Positions 52,528-63,600 of a stretch of DNA of 64,000 bases are shown here, piece by piece. Positions within the stretch are counted from its first letter, which is position 1; the number at the start of each line of letters is the position of its first letter. The position numbers were made by a program, and so were the translations under genes. Source of the stretch: Marsupella aquatica. Its lineage: Eukaryota; Marchantiophyta. The notes under the pieces were generated by a model. It saw nothing but the letters and a program-made list of their open reading frames with translations. It ran no database searches and had not been told where the DNA came from. The DNA is taken from contig OZ316895.1 of the NCBI GenBank assembly GCA_973895155.1, forward strand, positions 1,426,001-1,490,000. The letters are read 5' to 3'.

Positions 52528-55500
52528 ATGGGGGAAGAGGGTGATGACATGGAGACAGACATGGGGCTTGGAGAGTGGGGTGAAGAGGAAAGATTGGATA
52601 TGGATGGAGACCCAGATGCAGGGGGCTCACAGAAAAATGCACCTGTGCAGGATGCACAGGGCCCTCATCAAGTCCCAGGTAGGTGGGCAGCTAGAGAGAA
52701 ATCACATAATCCATACCCTAGAAGGAGCCAGAGTTATTGGCAAGGGACGCCTGATAATTATGATGATGACTATGATGGAGCAGAAGATGGATGGGATGAA
52801 TATGAACACCCAGAGCGTGGTAGAGACGGGTACAGAGGGCAATGGACAGGTGAGGAGGATGATTGGACAAGTAAGTGCCTTGTGCTAGTGATTTTGTGAT
52901 GGTAGTAGAGATTTAGCTCAATATGGACTTATCTGATGTGTAGCTAGGGCAAAGAGTTTATCTTACAAGTCCATGAGTGTGGCATGTACCTGTTGGTATG
53001 CAGACTCTGATTGGGACAATCACGAAAACAACAAAGGCCATCCACGTTCAGATAGGCGGCAATCATTCACAGGCGGGAGAAACGGCCCTAATTCATCAAG
53101 ACAAAGCAATAGGACAGGTGGTCCAGAACCATCTATGCGCCAAGGGAGAGGTAACTTGGTCATTGCAGAATTGCTCTGAAGTCCAGTGTATATTTGGCAG
53201 CAGGATTTATGATTCATACTTACCTAATGTAAGTGACTGTAAATGGATCCTGTAAATGTGTAGGGACTCCAGGGAGGTTTGGACAATGCAATCCAGGCCG
53301 TGGGGGGAGATCAGGCCGTGGAGGGACACCTAGTAGCGCTTCAGGGAGTACCAAGGCAGGAGACAGTAACAAATTTGGTAAAGTAGAAGTGAATTCCGAA
53401 GGTTGGATAACTCCCACATGTGATGGTAAGAACCGTTGGCATTCTGACCTAAGAGGAGAAGTATTGCGTTGGTTAGATTTGAGCATTACAGAGTTTAGGA
53501 GTCAGAACAAAGCTGATTGGGCTGCTATCTGCAAGGACATTCTTGAACGGTGGGACTATGTTGGTAATGATGGTAAGGGCCCAGTTGAAGATTGCATATC
53601 AGATTATGCAATGAGGATTTTGAAACAAGAGAGGCATAGGTTGAAAAGGATGTGGATAGACAATGGTTCTAACAGGAGAATGCCACCACCCCCATCATTG
53701 GAACTGGATCAATGGACACGGTTAATCAAAGGGTTCATGTCGGAGGCTGGACAGAGCAAGAGTGAACTGATGTCAAATGCTCGAGGCAAAGTGAAACACC
53801 TTTCACAGGCTGGGAGAGGAAGTTATGCTCCAGTGAAAGAACAATTGGTAAGGCAGTGACATGCCTAATAGTAAGCCTCAAACTTATCATCTTGCTACCA
53901 TTATTACATTTTCATTGACAATCAACACTTGGTTTCATTCATATGTATGTTGATGTGGACTGCAGAAGAAATTGACAGGTGAAGAACCATCAGCACAAGA
54001 AGTGAGAGAGGAGTTCATGAAACAAAGGAGTGAGGTGACAAGTGTGACTTCCAAACAGGTGATTATGTTGTAATTCTATATGTTCTGTGACTATTTGGCC
54101 TTGAGCATCAGAAAGAATTGTAGTAGGAAGTAAGCAACCAGTTCTTGGGGACAATTATCTGAGATATGTAAACTGTGTTATGACAGGGAACTGTTACAAC
54201 TCTCACAAAGATGTCTGAACGGTTGAAGTCATTAGAGTGTGGACTCCCTCGAGTGGAAAGTAAATTGGCTGATCGTTTGGATATTGTGGAGGCATCTGTA
54301 GCGAACCTTCTTGCATCAGTGGAATCTAATTTCAAGCTTGTGATTGAAAAATTGGGTGGTTCCCAACCAAACAATGAGGGCAACATTGTACAAAGTGTGC
54401 CCTTGTTAACAAAAAAGGGAATTGGAAAATCTGACACAGGTATGCAATGAGGATTTTGAAACAAGAGAGGCCCATTGTTCATTGTGTCCTATGTTCAAAT
54501 GTTAGAAGTAAGTTTTCATGAATTGAGTGAATGGTTTGAATGCAGGAAGAGTGGAGGCAGAGAACCTGGACCCTGTAATCGGTAAGCAGAATGGCAAAAA
54601 GGTTGCTGAGACAGGTAACCTGCTATGATCCAGTACATTACATTTGAAAAGTGCATGGAGTTTTGTGAAGCTTAAGCCGGTTGGAGGTAATCTTTTCTGT
54701 AAGAATTGGTTGGATAAACTGGGAATTGAAGTGACATCATGATTGATGTATCAGGTGATTCAAAGAGCAATGAAAAAGATGTGCCCAGTGCCTCAGTGAC
54801 CATAGCCAAGGAGGTATCAGGTAAGCTGATGCTTTAAATTCCTCTCCTACCATTGTTGAGAAACAATTCAGTGGTTAATAGATTGAACCTGAATCTTGTG
54901 GTCTGTTTATTGATCAGCAGAAGCAGACATGGAGGATATGGCAATGGCAAAGAAGGGGAAGAAGGCTGTTCATAATGGTAAGGAGATAGTGACAACTTTG
55001 TGGATGGTGACATGTACATGGCGCACATGTGATGAGTGATTCACTTATGTTGGACAATGCATTGAATTGTAGTTGATGCAGAGTTGACAGACTCTCAACC
55101 AAGTGGGAGCAGGGTGAAGCGACGTCGAAACTTGGGAGCAACATTGGATGCAAGTAAGATTGTAGATGCTTCAATTGAAGCAAGTACAATGTTAGCAGAT
55201 ACTGAGATGATGTCGCAAGGAAATCCTGCTACACAATCGGAAGTGTCAAATATGGATGCAGATTCTTTGAAGAAGAGTGTAGCCAATTCTCGATCACCAG
55301 CACAAAACACTCGTGCCAAAGTCATGACTCGCAACCAAGGTATGAATAATGTCATGTATAAGCCACCCAGGAAAGCCAAGAAAAACAGCCAGGGTAAGGT
55401 GGAGGTGATAGCCACAACAGAGCCAGTCCATAATCTTCTATCATGGGAGAATGACTCGCAGGTATGTGTGGGTACAGGCATTTTGCGACCGGATCATGCT

Positions 55501-55677
55501 AAATTCCATGGCAAAGTGGTCCCGGATGACCATGTAGTAGTGTTGTTGACTACAGTGATTGTATCTGATTGTAATTTGCCATTTCCGAATAGAGACGATG
55601 ATCCACCTCAAGAAATAATTGCAGATGCAGTAGGATCTCTTGTGCTCTGGCCATCAGAGTGTGTTAGTCTGCAGTGA
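52528..55677 (+). CDS. tnpA: TNPA-like DNA-binding protein, element B, about 9 exons
   Basis: Predicted exons with phase-consistent joins at the first two introns: 52528-52870 (acidic, Arg/Gly/Tyr-rich), 53004-53150, 53264-53847 (core), 53966-54058, 54187-54439 (coiled coil), 54546-54581, 54755-54820, about 54921-54977, 55082-55677. The core NRWHSDLRGEVLRWLD...DWAAICKDILERWDYVG plus MRILKQERHRLKRMW resembles the Ptta/En/Spm (Transposase_24) proteins. The last exon ends with FHGKVVPDDHVVVLLTTV and DAVGSLVLWPSEC, a C-terminal box of plant TNPA-like proteins. Expected role: binding subterminal AAAGACT repeats and assisting the transposase. The tnpD stop is only 177 bp upstream, so alternative splicing of one transcript, as in maize Spm, is possible. 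Confidence 0.65.
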
Positions 55678-56160
55678 CTGAATACAAGTGTAGATAGAAT
55701 CATGTGAATTGTGTTACATTTTGACATTGCCTTGGAAAAATCCAAGAAATATCTGTACCAATTTTTCCATTTGGTAAAGAGGATGAAGGAGCCGTTGTGT
55801 GTGACATTGATATTTCTGAATTCTGTATGTATGAAACAAGTGATTGATGTCAAACTATGGCTCTATGGTGATTGTCTATGATACTTGAATCTGTTTTGTA
55901 TCAATTCAGTATTAGTGTGTATGGTATAGACGAATGCTTTGTGACCTTCTTTGTAGTCTATGATGTTTGAATCTGTGAATTCATATTAGTGTACATGGTA
56001 TAGAAGATGGCTTTCTGAAAATTTGTGTGAGGTTCTAATGTTAACATGGTGAATGGTGACCTTATAGAGTGAGTTCATTCCAAGTACACAATAAAACATG
56101 AATGAAATGTGTTATTTGTGCACAAGAGTGAGTTCATTCCAAGTAGTATAGTGGGGTCTT
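55678..56160. other. Element B 3' non-coding region
   Basis: AT-rich, no gene. It contains two copies of GAGTGAGTTCATTCCAAGTA about 60 bp apart (near 56069 and 56127). Confidence 0.5.
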
Positions 56161-56578
56161 CATCACTCATTTCCAGTTGACATGAAAGACTTGTACATAC
56201 CCCACAAAGTGTCTACTTTAGTCGTTTTATAAACCCCCACAAAGTGTCTACTTTAGTCATTTTATAAACCCACAAAGTATATTTAAAGACTACCCTCCAT
56301 AACCTTTTGAGTTGTTCCCAACGACTCACCATCGCAGCCCATAAAAGACTGAAAAAGACTCACCAAAGCTACCCACACAAAGACTAAAATAGACTGAAAA
56401 TCCAGTCTATTAAACGACTTATAAACCAGTTCTATAAAGGACTCAGTTGATTATAGTAACAAAACATACGACTCGCAGTCCTATAAAGGACTAGAGTCCT
56501 TCCCAGTCGTTTCCAAGTCCTATACGGTATTGAATAGTCGTTTAATGGGGTCTAAATACCCCCCGGTTTCTACTAGTG
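56161..56578. repeat. Element B right subterminal repeats and TIR
   Basis: Many copies of AAAGACT, AAAGGACT, AGTCGTTT and AGTCTATT in both orientations (for example near 56348, 56387, 56437, 56479 and 56500), then the TIR ending TTTCTACTAGTG at 56578. A 47-bp stretch is nearly duplicated at 56205 and 56249 (ACAAAGTGTCTACTTTAGTC). Confidence 0.75.
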
Positions 56579-56770
56579 GTTGTGCCAGTAAGGTCACTAC
56601 GTGTGGTATGGGTGTCCCTGCAATTTTTTCTGGAAACTTGTTTATTTTTAGCATATCACAAGATTTACTTACACTTTAGACACCTTCCGGCCAACATTTA
56701 CTTGTTCTGGACACTTATAGAAATATTTGACATCTCCGGCTTTCCTGACGATTCCTAGTGTACTTTGCCC

Positions 56771-57065
56771 GACGCTGTGACCAGCGCCCGTTTCTTTTAC
56801 TCAAGACGCTGCGGAAGCGTCCAACCTCCTCATGACGCTTTTGGCAGCGCCCGACCGCCACCAAGACTCTATGAGGATTTCGACCGCCACCAAGACTCTA
56901 TGAGGATTTCGACCGACGCTGTGGAAAGCGTCAGCTTCAACACACGACGCTGTGAGCAGCGTCCACCCTAGTATTGACGCTGTGAGCAGTGTGAGCAGCG
57001 TCCGTTGGTTTTACTTAAGACGCTTCTAGCAGCGTCCAGATTCTCCCGACGCTTCTAGCAGCGTC
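56771..57065. repeat. Array of eight GACGCT...AGCGTC hairpins
   Basis: Units at 56771-56789, 56805-56822, 56834-56852, 56915-56932, 56946-56963, 56976-57002, 57019-57036 and 57048-57065. The ideal unit GACGCTGTGAGCAGCGTC has 6-bp arms (GACGCT/AGCGTC); some units have imperfect arms such as AGCGCC. Spacing is irregular. CACTA elements often carry such subterminal inverted motifs, so this may be the remnant of another element's end. Confidence 0.8.
56852..56909 (+). repeat. 29-bp tandem duplication inside the hairpin array
   Basis: CGACCGCCACCAAGACTCTA... at 56852 and 56881, two copies without visible differences. Confidence 0.85.
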
Positions 57066-57099
57066 CGCTCAACACTTAGTTTTTGAAGTAGATTACTAG

Positions 57100-58032
57100 T
57101 AAAGTAGTATTCTACCACCCTTGTTGAAGTACTTATGCTGTGCTTCTCCCTTGTTTAGTTTTAAGCTTGGAAAGGCACGACTGTTCTTACCTCCTCCATT
57201 TTAGGATTCCAGCACTTATAAGACAGAGTAGAATGCTCATTTGAAGTAGAGAGAAATAGAGTTAATACTGTATTCAGAATTGAGTCTTCTGAATAGTTTT
57301 CTCCTCCTTCCATTGTAACAAGGCATGCTGTGAGTGTTTTGTATGGAAGTAAAGCTATATTGATTGAAGTTAAGATTGAATTCAAGAGATTCCTGTGGTG
57401 ATTGAATTCAGTTGCAGATTTCTGAAACTCGTATTGAATTCACTGCTAGGCTTGCTTGCAGAGTCGGAATTCGCTAGCCAATTCAAGAATAGTTAATGAT
57501 AAATGAGAAGTAAATTCTGATTCTCAGAGTAGTTAGTACCGTTGCTTTGATTCTGGAATATGGTTTAGAGTTTGACTGAATTGCGTATCGCTGATGTCAA
57601 ACCATGTTGACGGCATTTTAAATCATATCATTCATTTGCAATCAGAAAGCTTCTGCTTCATCAGATTGAGAATTCCATTATCATTAACCTTTGTGTTTTG
57701 AAGAGTGAGATGGATGAATTATGAGATAGATTTCATGTCTATACTGAGCCCAAATCCTTTCTGAAGGAGTGGCAGTAGCAACTTGTAGTCTCTAAATCCT
57801 TACTCATTTCTTCTCTAATTCACAAATCAGAAGTTCAGTTACTTTGTTGTTTGTTTATTCGATTTTTTTTTATTGAGAAGTGAAGTCAACATAGAGCTCA
57901 AGACTCTAAATCACTCGGAGTGATAAAAGTTATACAATTCATTCTGAAATCTGTTCTTAAAGGGATCGAAACCCTGGTTTTAGGTGAGAAGAGTCACTTT
58001 TGATACTTAGCACTATACGACACTACGCAACA
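57100..58032. repeat. Diverged relative of the 4267-6111 LTR
   Basis: Two anchors occur in the same order at matching spacing. TGTTGACGGCATTTTAAA at 57605 matches TGTTGCCGGCATTTTAAA at 5691. TTCTTAAAGGGATCGAA at 57954 matches TTCTTAAAGGGAACGAA at 6041. Distances are 349 and 350 bp. The right end may be GCAACA at 58032; the left end is not defined. No coding sequence seen. Confidence 0.45.
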
Positions 58033-58477
58033 GTGGACTCTGTTGCTTCAAGGCGGTGGATGAGGGGACACTTTCTTGCTGAGGTTGGTCCCCGTGGAGC
58101 GCTTTTGGTGGGGTATAAGGGTGACATTGGCACAGGGCCGTTGCACCAGGAGGATGCTATACCACGTCTTTTTCGGGAGTCAAAACGGGAGGAATGTTCT
58201 GGTGGATTCTGACTCTAGAAGATAGGTGGGCATTTGCGCTGTACTGTGGGATTCTTCACTAGGATCTCAGAGGAGCACTATTGCGGTGTCACTCTGAAAT
58301 CGTGGTGGAGCAGCTCATCGTGACTCCAGAGATCATATGTATGTAAGTGATTGGGAGATGCGGGGATTCTGATTGGGAGCCGCTCTGAAGTGGGAGAAGG
58401 TACGTCCGATTTGTTTTCTTACCTTTCGCTTGGTTGCATTGTTGTTACCTTGCGACTGTGGAAGCAGGGAAGATACT

Positions 58478-60550
58478 ATGGCAACAATGGATTACTACGG
58501 AAAGGTGGAACCCTTGGTGCGAGATAGAGGGGTGAGAGGCGGACGCATTCATACGACCGGTAGGGAGATGGGTGAGTTCGGAAGGCAGCTTGAGAGGGGG
58601 CCCGCGGAGCTTCAGTATGGTGGCACTGGCGAGGCAGAGGATCCTGGTAGTAAGGAGCATTCAGGGGACAAAAACGGGGGGTTGCGGGAGCGATTCTCGG
58701 CTCAAGATGCTAGGCGAGATTCGGAGGTGAGCCGGGGTTTACTGCCGGTCAGAGGTGGCAGTAGCTCGGCTATCGGGATTAGAAGCATTGTAGACTCACA
58801 AGCGCGTCTGGACTAGGGGGATCAGATGGAGGTGGAAAGCGAGATGCCTGGAGGTGATCCTGTAGTAGGGGGGCATATATGGATGGACTCAGAAAATGCG
58901 CTGAGAGATGTGGGCCGACGGGAGTCTGCACTGGGGGAGCTGAGGATTCCTGTTGAGGAGGAGGCTTCTGAAGAATGTGTGCGAATTCTACAAAATATTG
59001 GGATTCGATCTAAAGGGAATCTTGATAAGAAGCTTTTCACAACTCTCGATTGGACTATGGCGGAAGCTGCTCTCAACGTGAGACAACTGTATAATTGTGC
59101 ACTTATGTGCTTCTTCACGGACAGGCCACCTCTGCTACAGGTGTTTTGAGAGTGGGTGGAGGAGGTGATGACTAGCCAAGGTAATTGGCCGGTCCTCCAG
59201 ATTAAATTTGTGGGGAAGGGGTTTTATATGATTGTCTTTGAGCATCCGGATCATCGGGACATGGCGCTAAACTCTGCCCCCTGGTTTATGGATCGGAGAT
59301 TTGTATACACGTTCCCATGGGACCCCTCTTTTGACATTAAAAATGAGACATTCACTAAGCTGCCGGTATGGATAGAGCTTCCTTTTCGGGATCTTGCATT
59401 GGAGGGATGCAGGAGGCAGATTGCTTGCTCACTGGGCCCTCTGCTTTATTACATCCAGGGAGATCAGTTTAGCTCCTTCCCCCATGATAGAGCGTGCATT
59501 CTTTGGGACACGGATCGGGAGGTCCCTGCTAGTGTTAGAATTCAAATTAGGGATGATATCGTGATATGGCAACCAGTGACATTTCGCAACATTCCATATC
59601 ACTGTTATAAATGTAATAAGAAGGGTCACCTGGCGCGTAATTGCGGAGAATCAGGGGCATATGAGCCGCCTATGGTGGTTGAAGCAGAGATTCCAGATGA
59701 GAAGGATGATGAACGCCATTCGGAAGCAGATGCGGAAGAGGCTCAACGGGCTTTGGATAACGCCAAGGCCAGGGCGGAATTCAGGGCGGCCAGGGCATTG
59801 CAGGTGGAAAACCAGCAAAGGAAGGCTGTGGAGGTAGATATGGAGCAGAATGAGAGGATGGTCTCTGAGAGTAGCAGGCACAAAAACCGGGCTGAGGGTT
59901 CGGGCTTAATGACAGGTGAACCTGTTCATCTGTATGCGGGGATGCCCTTGGCAGTGGTGGCTAGAAATGAGTTGGCTCCGGTGGAGGTGAGTCTCCCATT
60001 GGCGTGCAGGAGCAAGTATGGAAGGAAGGAGACTGTGCTGGATGCCAAGGCTTTGATTTTTGAGCCGCCCCCTTTTCCTGTGGAGCAAGGGAACTCTGGA
60101 CTGCTACAGGCCTCTGACTTGAATCGGGGGGACTCTGGCAAAGAAGCTTTCTCGTATCATGGTGATTCGGACGCTGAGATGTCTGAATATGAGACTTACA
60201 TTTCAAACAGTAAACTCAAGGCCAGAGCACGGAAGCAGGAGCTGAGAACTCCTCCCACTGATACCAAAGACAAACTGAAAGGTGATTCCAAGAAACAACG
60301 TTCCCTAAGCTTCTCACGAGGATGCTTGTCTGATGCAGGTGGCAGTGACAGGTCCTCACGGGGACACAAAGGGCTGGCAGGTACCGAGCGATCCGATGGA
60401 GAGGAGATAGGTAAGGTTGTGGGAGAGGGGTCCTCTGGTGTAAACAGGGGTGGTAACCGGCTTAAGTTGATACCTTTTGCTGCAGTCTCAGGCAACCTGA
60501 GAATTAGCTCGGATGTGGAGATGTCTCCGGGGGGACGCGCTCGAATTTAA
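58478..60550 (+). pseudogene. LINE ORF1 (gag-like)
   Basis: One frame from ATG 58478 (MATMDYYGKVE) to 60550 with in-frame TAG at 58814-58816 and TGA at 59147-59149. A DUF4283-like region lies near 59170-59560 (IKFVGKGFYMIVFEHPDHRD, WMDR-like APWFMDRRFVY, LPVWIELPFRDL). A zinc knuckle CYKCNKKGHLARNC sits near 59600. The remainder is a charged, low-complexity tail with a basic patch. Nucleic-acid-binding chaperone of the LINE RNP by family knowledge. Frame-consistent stops mark it as dead. Confidence 0.78.
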
Positions 60551-60606
60551 CTCAACTCGGAAGCAGAGATGGAGGCCGCTGCTTCGGTGATTCAAAATTA
60601 GGCTAG

Positions 60607-63600
60607 ATGGGCGAATTGCTGTTGTTGGCGTCGTGGAATGTGTGTGGTTTATGTGAGACTAATCGTAAGCATGTAGTAAAGAATTGGGTGCAGTCATTAC
60701 GGGCCCCTGTCAGCATCCTGGCTCTACAAGAAGTTAAAGCTGAACAATTTCGCCTGGATTTGGCTTTGAGGGCTATCCTCCCTACGTATCAATTCTTCTC
60801 GTCGGCTCCTGATGAGGGAAGAGGAGGCACAGCTCTGCTAGTTCACCCGGAGTTGAAGGTAGTGGCATCGGGACTGTTAAAACTGGGGCGGGCGGTGTGG
60901 ATTATCCTGGAGATTGGTGGAGAAAGGACGGGAGTAGTATCAATTTACGCGCCTAATTCAGCACGACAAAGGGCCGTGCTGTGGTATGACCTCAAGGTGG
61001 GGCTACCAGCGGAGAATTGGATTCTGTGTGGGGACTTCAACATGACTGAGTTGCAACAGGACTCAACTGGTGGCTCATCTCTTATCGGTGGCCGGGAGGC
61101 GGAGTTCTGGAGATTTCTTAAAGTTCGGTTTGACATGGAAGATGTGTACACACTAAGAGGTGGTGCTGTGGGAGCTAAGTTCACATGGAGAAGGAACCGG
61201 AATGGAGTTTGGTCGCAGTCCAGACTGGACCGTTTTTATATTAGCGGCAAAGGCTGGTGGCTAGGCGAAATTATGGAGTTGCGACATGAGGGGGGTTTTG
61301 CATTATCGGACCATGACCCGATTATGCTGTGGGTTCGGCTGCAAGGAAATTGTACTGATGGGGAGAGAGGTAAAGCAAAGTTTTTCAAGGCAAATCCGGC
61401 TTTACTTAGGAGGCAGGCCGACGTGGAGCTGCTCGAGTTGGCCTGGAAGGAGGGGAGGAGAGGATTCATGGATCCTCACCTTCGGTTTGCCAAGGCAAGT
61501 ATGCAACTAAGAAGTACTTATAAGGCGCTGCAGGCACGACCAAAGGAGGCAGAGGAAGGACTGGAGTTCTTAAGGGCAAAATTGCGCGCTCTTAAAAATG
61601 CCATTTTGGACTCACAGACTGAGACAGACATTCTGGATTACGTGCTAATGGAGGATACTTTGCATTCGACAGAATTTGAAGTGGCAAACAGAGGCCGTAG
61701 ACTTGCAAGCGTTAAATGGCTTGGAAGCAATGAAGTTGCTGATAAGAGATGATGGAACGGAGATTACAGAACCACGGATTATACTGAAGGAAGTACAGCG
61801 GATGTGCTCGGCTCTTTACTCTCCTCCTGAAATGACCTGGGACGAGGGAGTGGTGCAAAGGAGGGAACGGTCAAGGCTTTTGCAGAACATGAGGTTTGCA
61901 CTTTCGAATGGGGCAATGAGGAGAATGGATGCTTTGCCCACAACTAAGGAAGTGAAAGATGTATTATGGATGCTCCCTTGCGACAAATCACCTGGGCCGG
62001 ACGGGATGACTGCAGAGGTGTACCGTGCTTGTTGGGACTTTATTGGAGAAGATCTGGTAGAGATGATTCAAGCATTCTGGCTTACTGGGGAGCTGGACAG
62101 GGGGATCAAGGAGGGGATCATCAAGCTTATTCCGAAAAAACCTGACAAACGACTCCTTAAAGACTGGCGACCGCTCACGATGCTCAACACAGTATACAAG
62201 ATCATTGCCAAGATCTTGGCTTTGCGGCTGAAGCCTCTACTGAACCAGATGATCAGCCCGCAGCAGACTGGTTTTATCCCAGGTCGTCATATCCTGGAGA
62301 ACATTTCACTGGCATGGTTGGCGTGCGATTGGGTGCAGAAGCAGAAGGCTGAATCACTTTTTCTAAAGCTGGACTTTGAAAAGGCGTTTGATCGAGTTAA
62401 CCATGAGTATATATGGGAGACTATGCACGTATTGGGCATAAGCAGTCATTTCATTAAGCTTGTACAAGCTCTTCTTTCACAAGCTTCATCGAGGGTCCTG
62501 GTGAATGGTTATTGCTCTGGGCCGATTGAATTGCTAAGGGGTGTGCGTCAAGGCTGTCCTCTATCGCCACTGCTTTTTGTCATCTCAACCCAACCATTAA
62601 TGGACTTCCTAGATGCGGAGTTGGCTGCGGGTAGGATGAGTGGTATTGCAATCTCAGAAACATTGACTATCTGTTATCGTCTGTTTGCGGATGATGTGGG
62701 TATGTTTATTCCTGCCTCAGAGCAGGCTTTCAAGGAGGCCACGGTGGCGTTGGCGTGCTATGAGACGGCCTCTGGAGCCCGGTTGAACCTGCGTAAATCT
62801 GTGGTGATCCCGCTGGCTCTTAATGTCATCCCACGGTGGCTGCTGGAAGTTGGATGTCACGTTTGCCAGAGAGGGGAGATACAAAAGTACCTGGGGGGCC
62901 CCCATTGGTGTGGGTTTGAGGACTGAGCAACTTCACAAATTCTGTCTGGATAAAGTGAGTGGTCGGCTAGCATCTTGGACTAACAAGCTGCTCTCATTTA
63001 CAGGGAGGACCTTATTAGTAAAACATGTGTTGCAGGCAATCCCAATTTATCACGTCATGCATTTCAAAGCTTCAGCCGAGTTGGCAATGAAACTGAGTGC
63101 TCTCAGTCGCGACTTCTTGTGGGGTTATAATCCGGCTGGAGGGAGGAAAATTCCGTTGGTTGCTTGGGCAAAGATGTCTCTGCCAAAGGTTGAAGGTGGC
63201 CTGGGCTTTAAAGACTTTAAGAGCCACTCAGATGCTCTTTTGTCACAGTGGTTTATTAAAGCTCTGAATTCCCCTGATATGGAATGGGCTAGAATGCTTG
63301 CTGCAAACCTCTCCTTAATGGGCTGGTTGAATTACAAAGTCATACGCAGGAATCAGTATTCGCTCAAGGATAAGCTTTTGCTGTGTTCTCCCCGCACCGG
63401 AGGTGGTCTTTCATATACCGCTGGTCTGTGGAAGGCCTGGGAGCAGGTGAGAGCACATCTCTCGTTCGAACCTGGTATGTGGGGTATTCCAGGGCGCTGG
63501 AGCATTCAGGATACCCTGAGATGCATTACAGAGTTTAACTCGCTGCCAAACGTGGATATATTAGGAATTACTGCCATTTGTGGCAGGCTGGGCTTGAGAA

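Larger units (their letters stand above)
39388..56578 (+). mobile_element. CACTA (En/Spm) transposon B, 17.2 kb
   Basis: Left end CACTAGTAGAAATCGGGG at 39388; right end, read inverted from 56578, CACTAGTAGAAACCGGGG; both continue to TTTAGACC. The 3-bp target duplication is GTT (39385-39387, 56579-56581). It has the same gene order and orientation as element A, plus an F-box-like ORF. All main frames are open except an early TGA in the PHD leader, so this copy could be autonomous or nearly so. Confidence 0.93.
56579..57100. other. Spacer with hairpin array
   Basis: Right flank of element B starting with its GTT duplication. No gene. It contains the eight-unit GACGCT/AGCGTC array and the 29-bp tandem duplication described separately. 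Confidence 0.6.

Noticed and set aside
56771-57065. CRISPR-like or satellite array
   Set aside because: Units are short imperfect palindromes with irregular spacing and variable loops in a plant context; there is no constant repeat length or spacer size.
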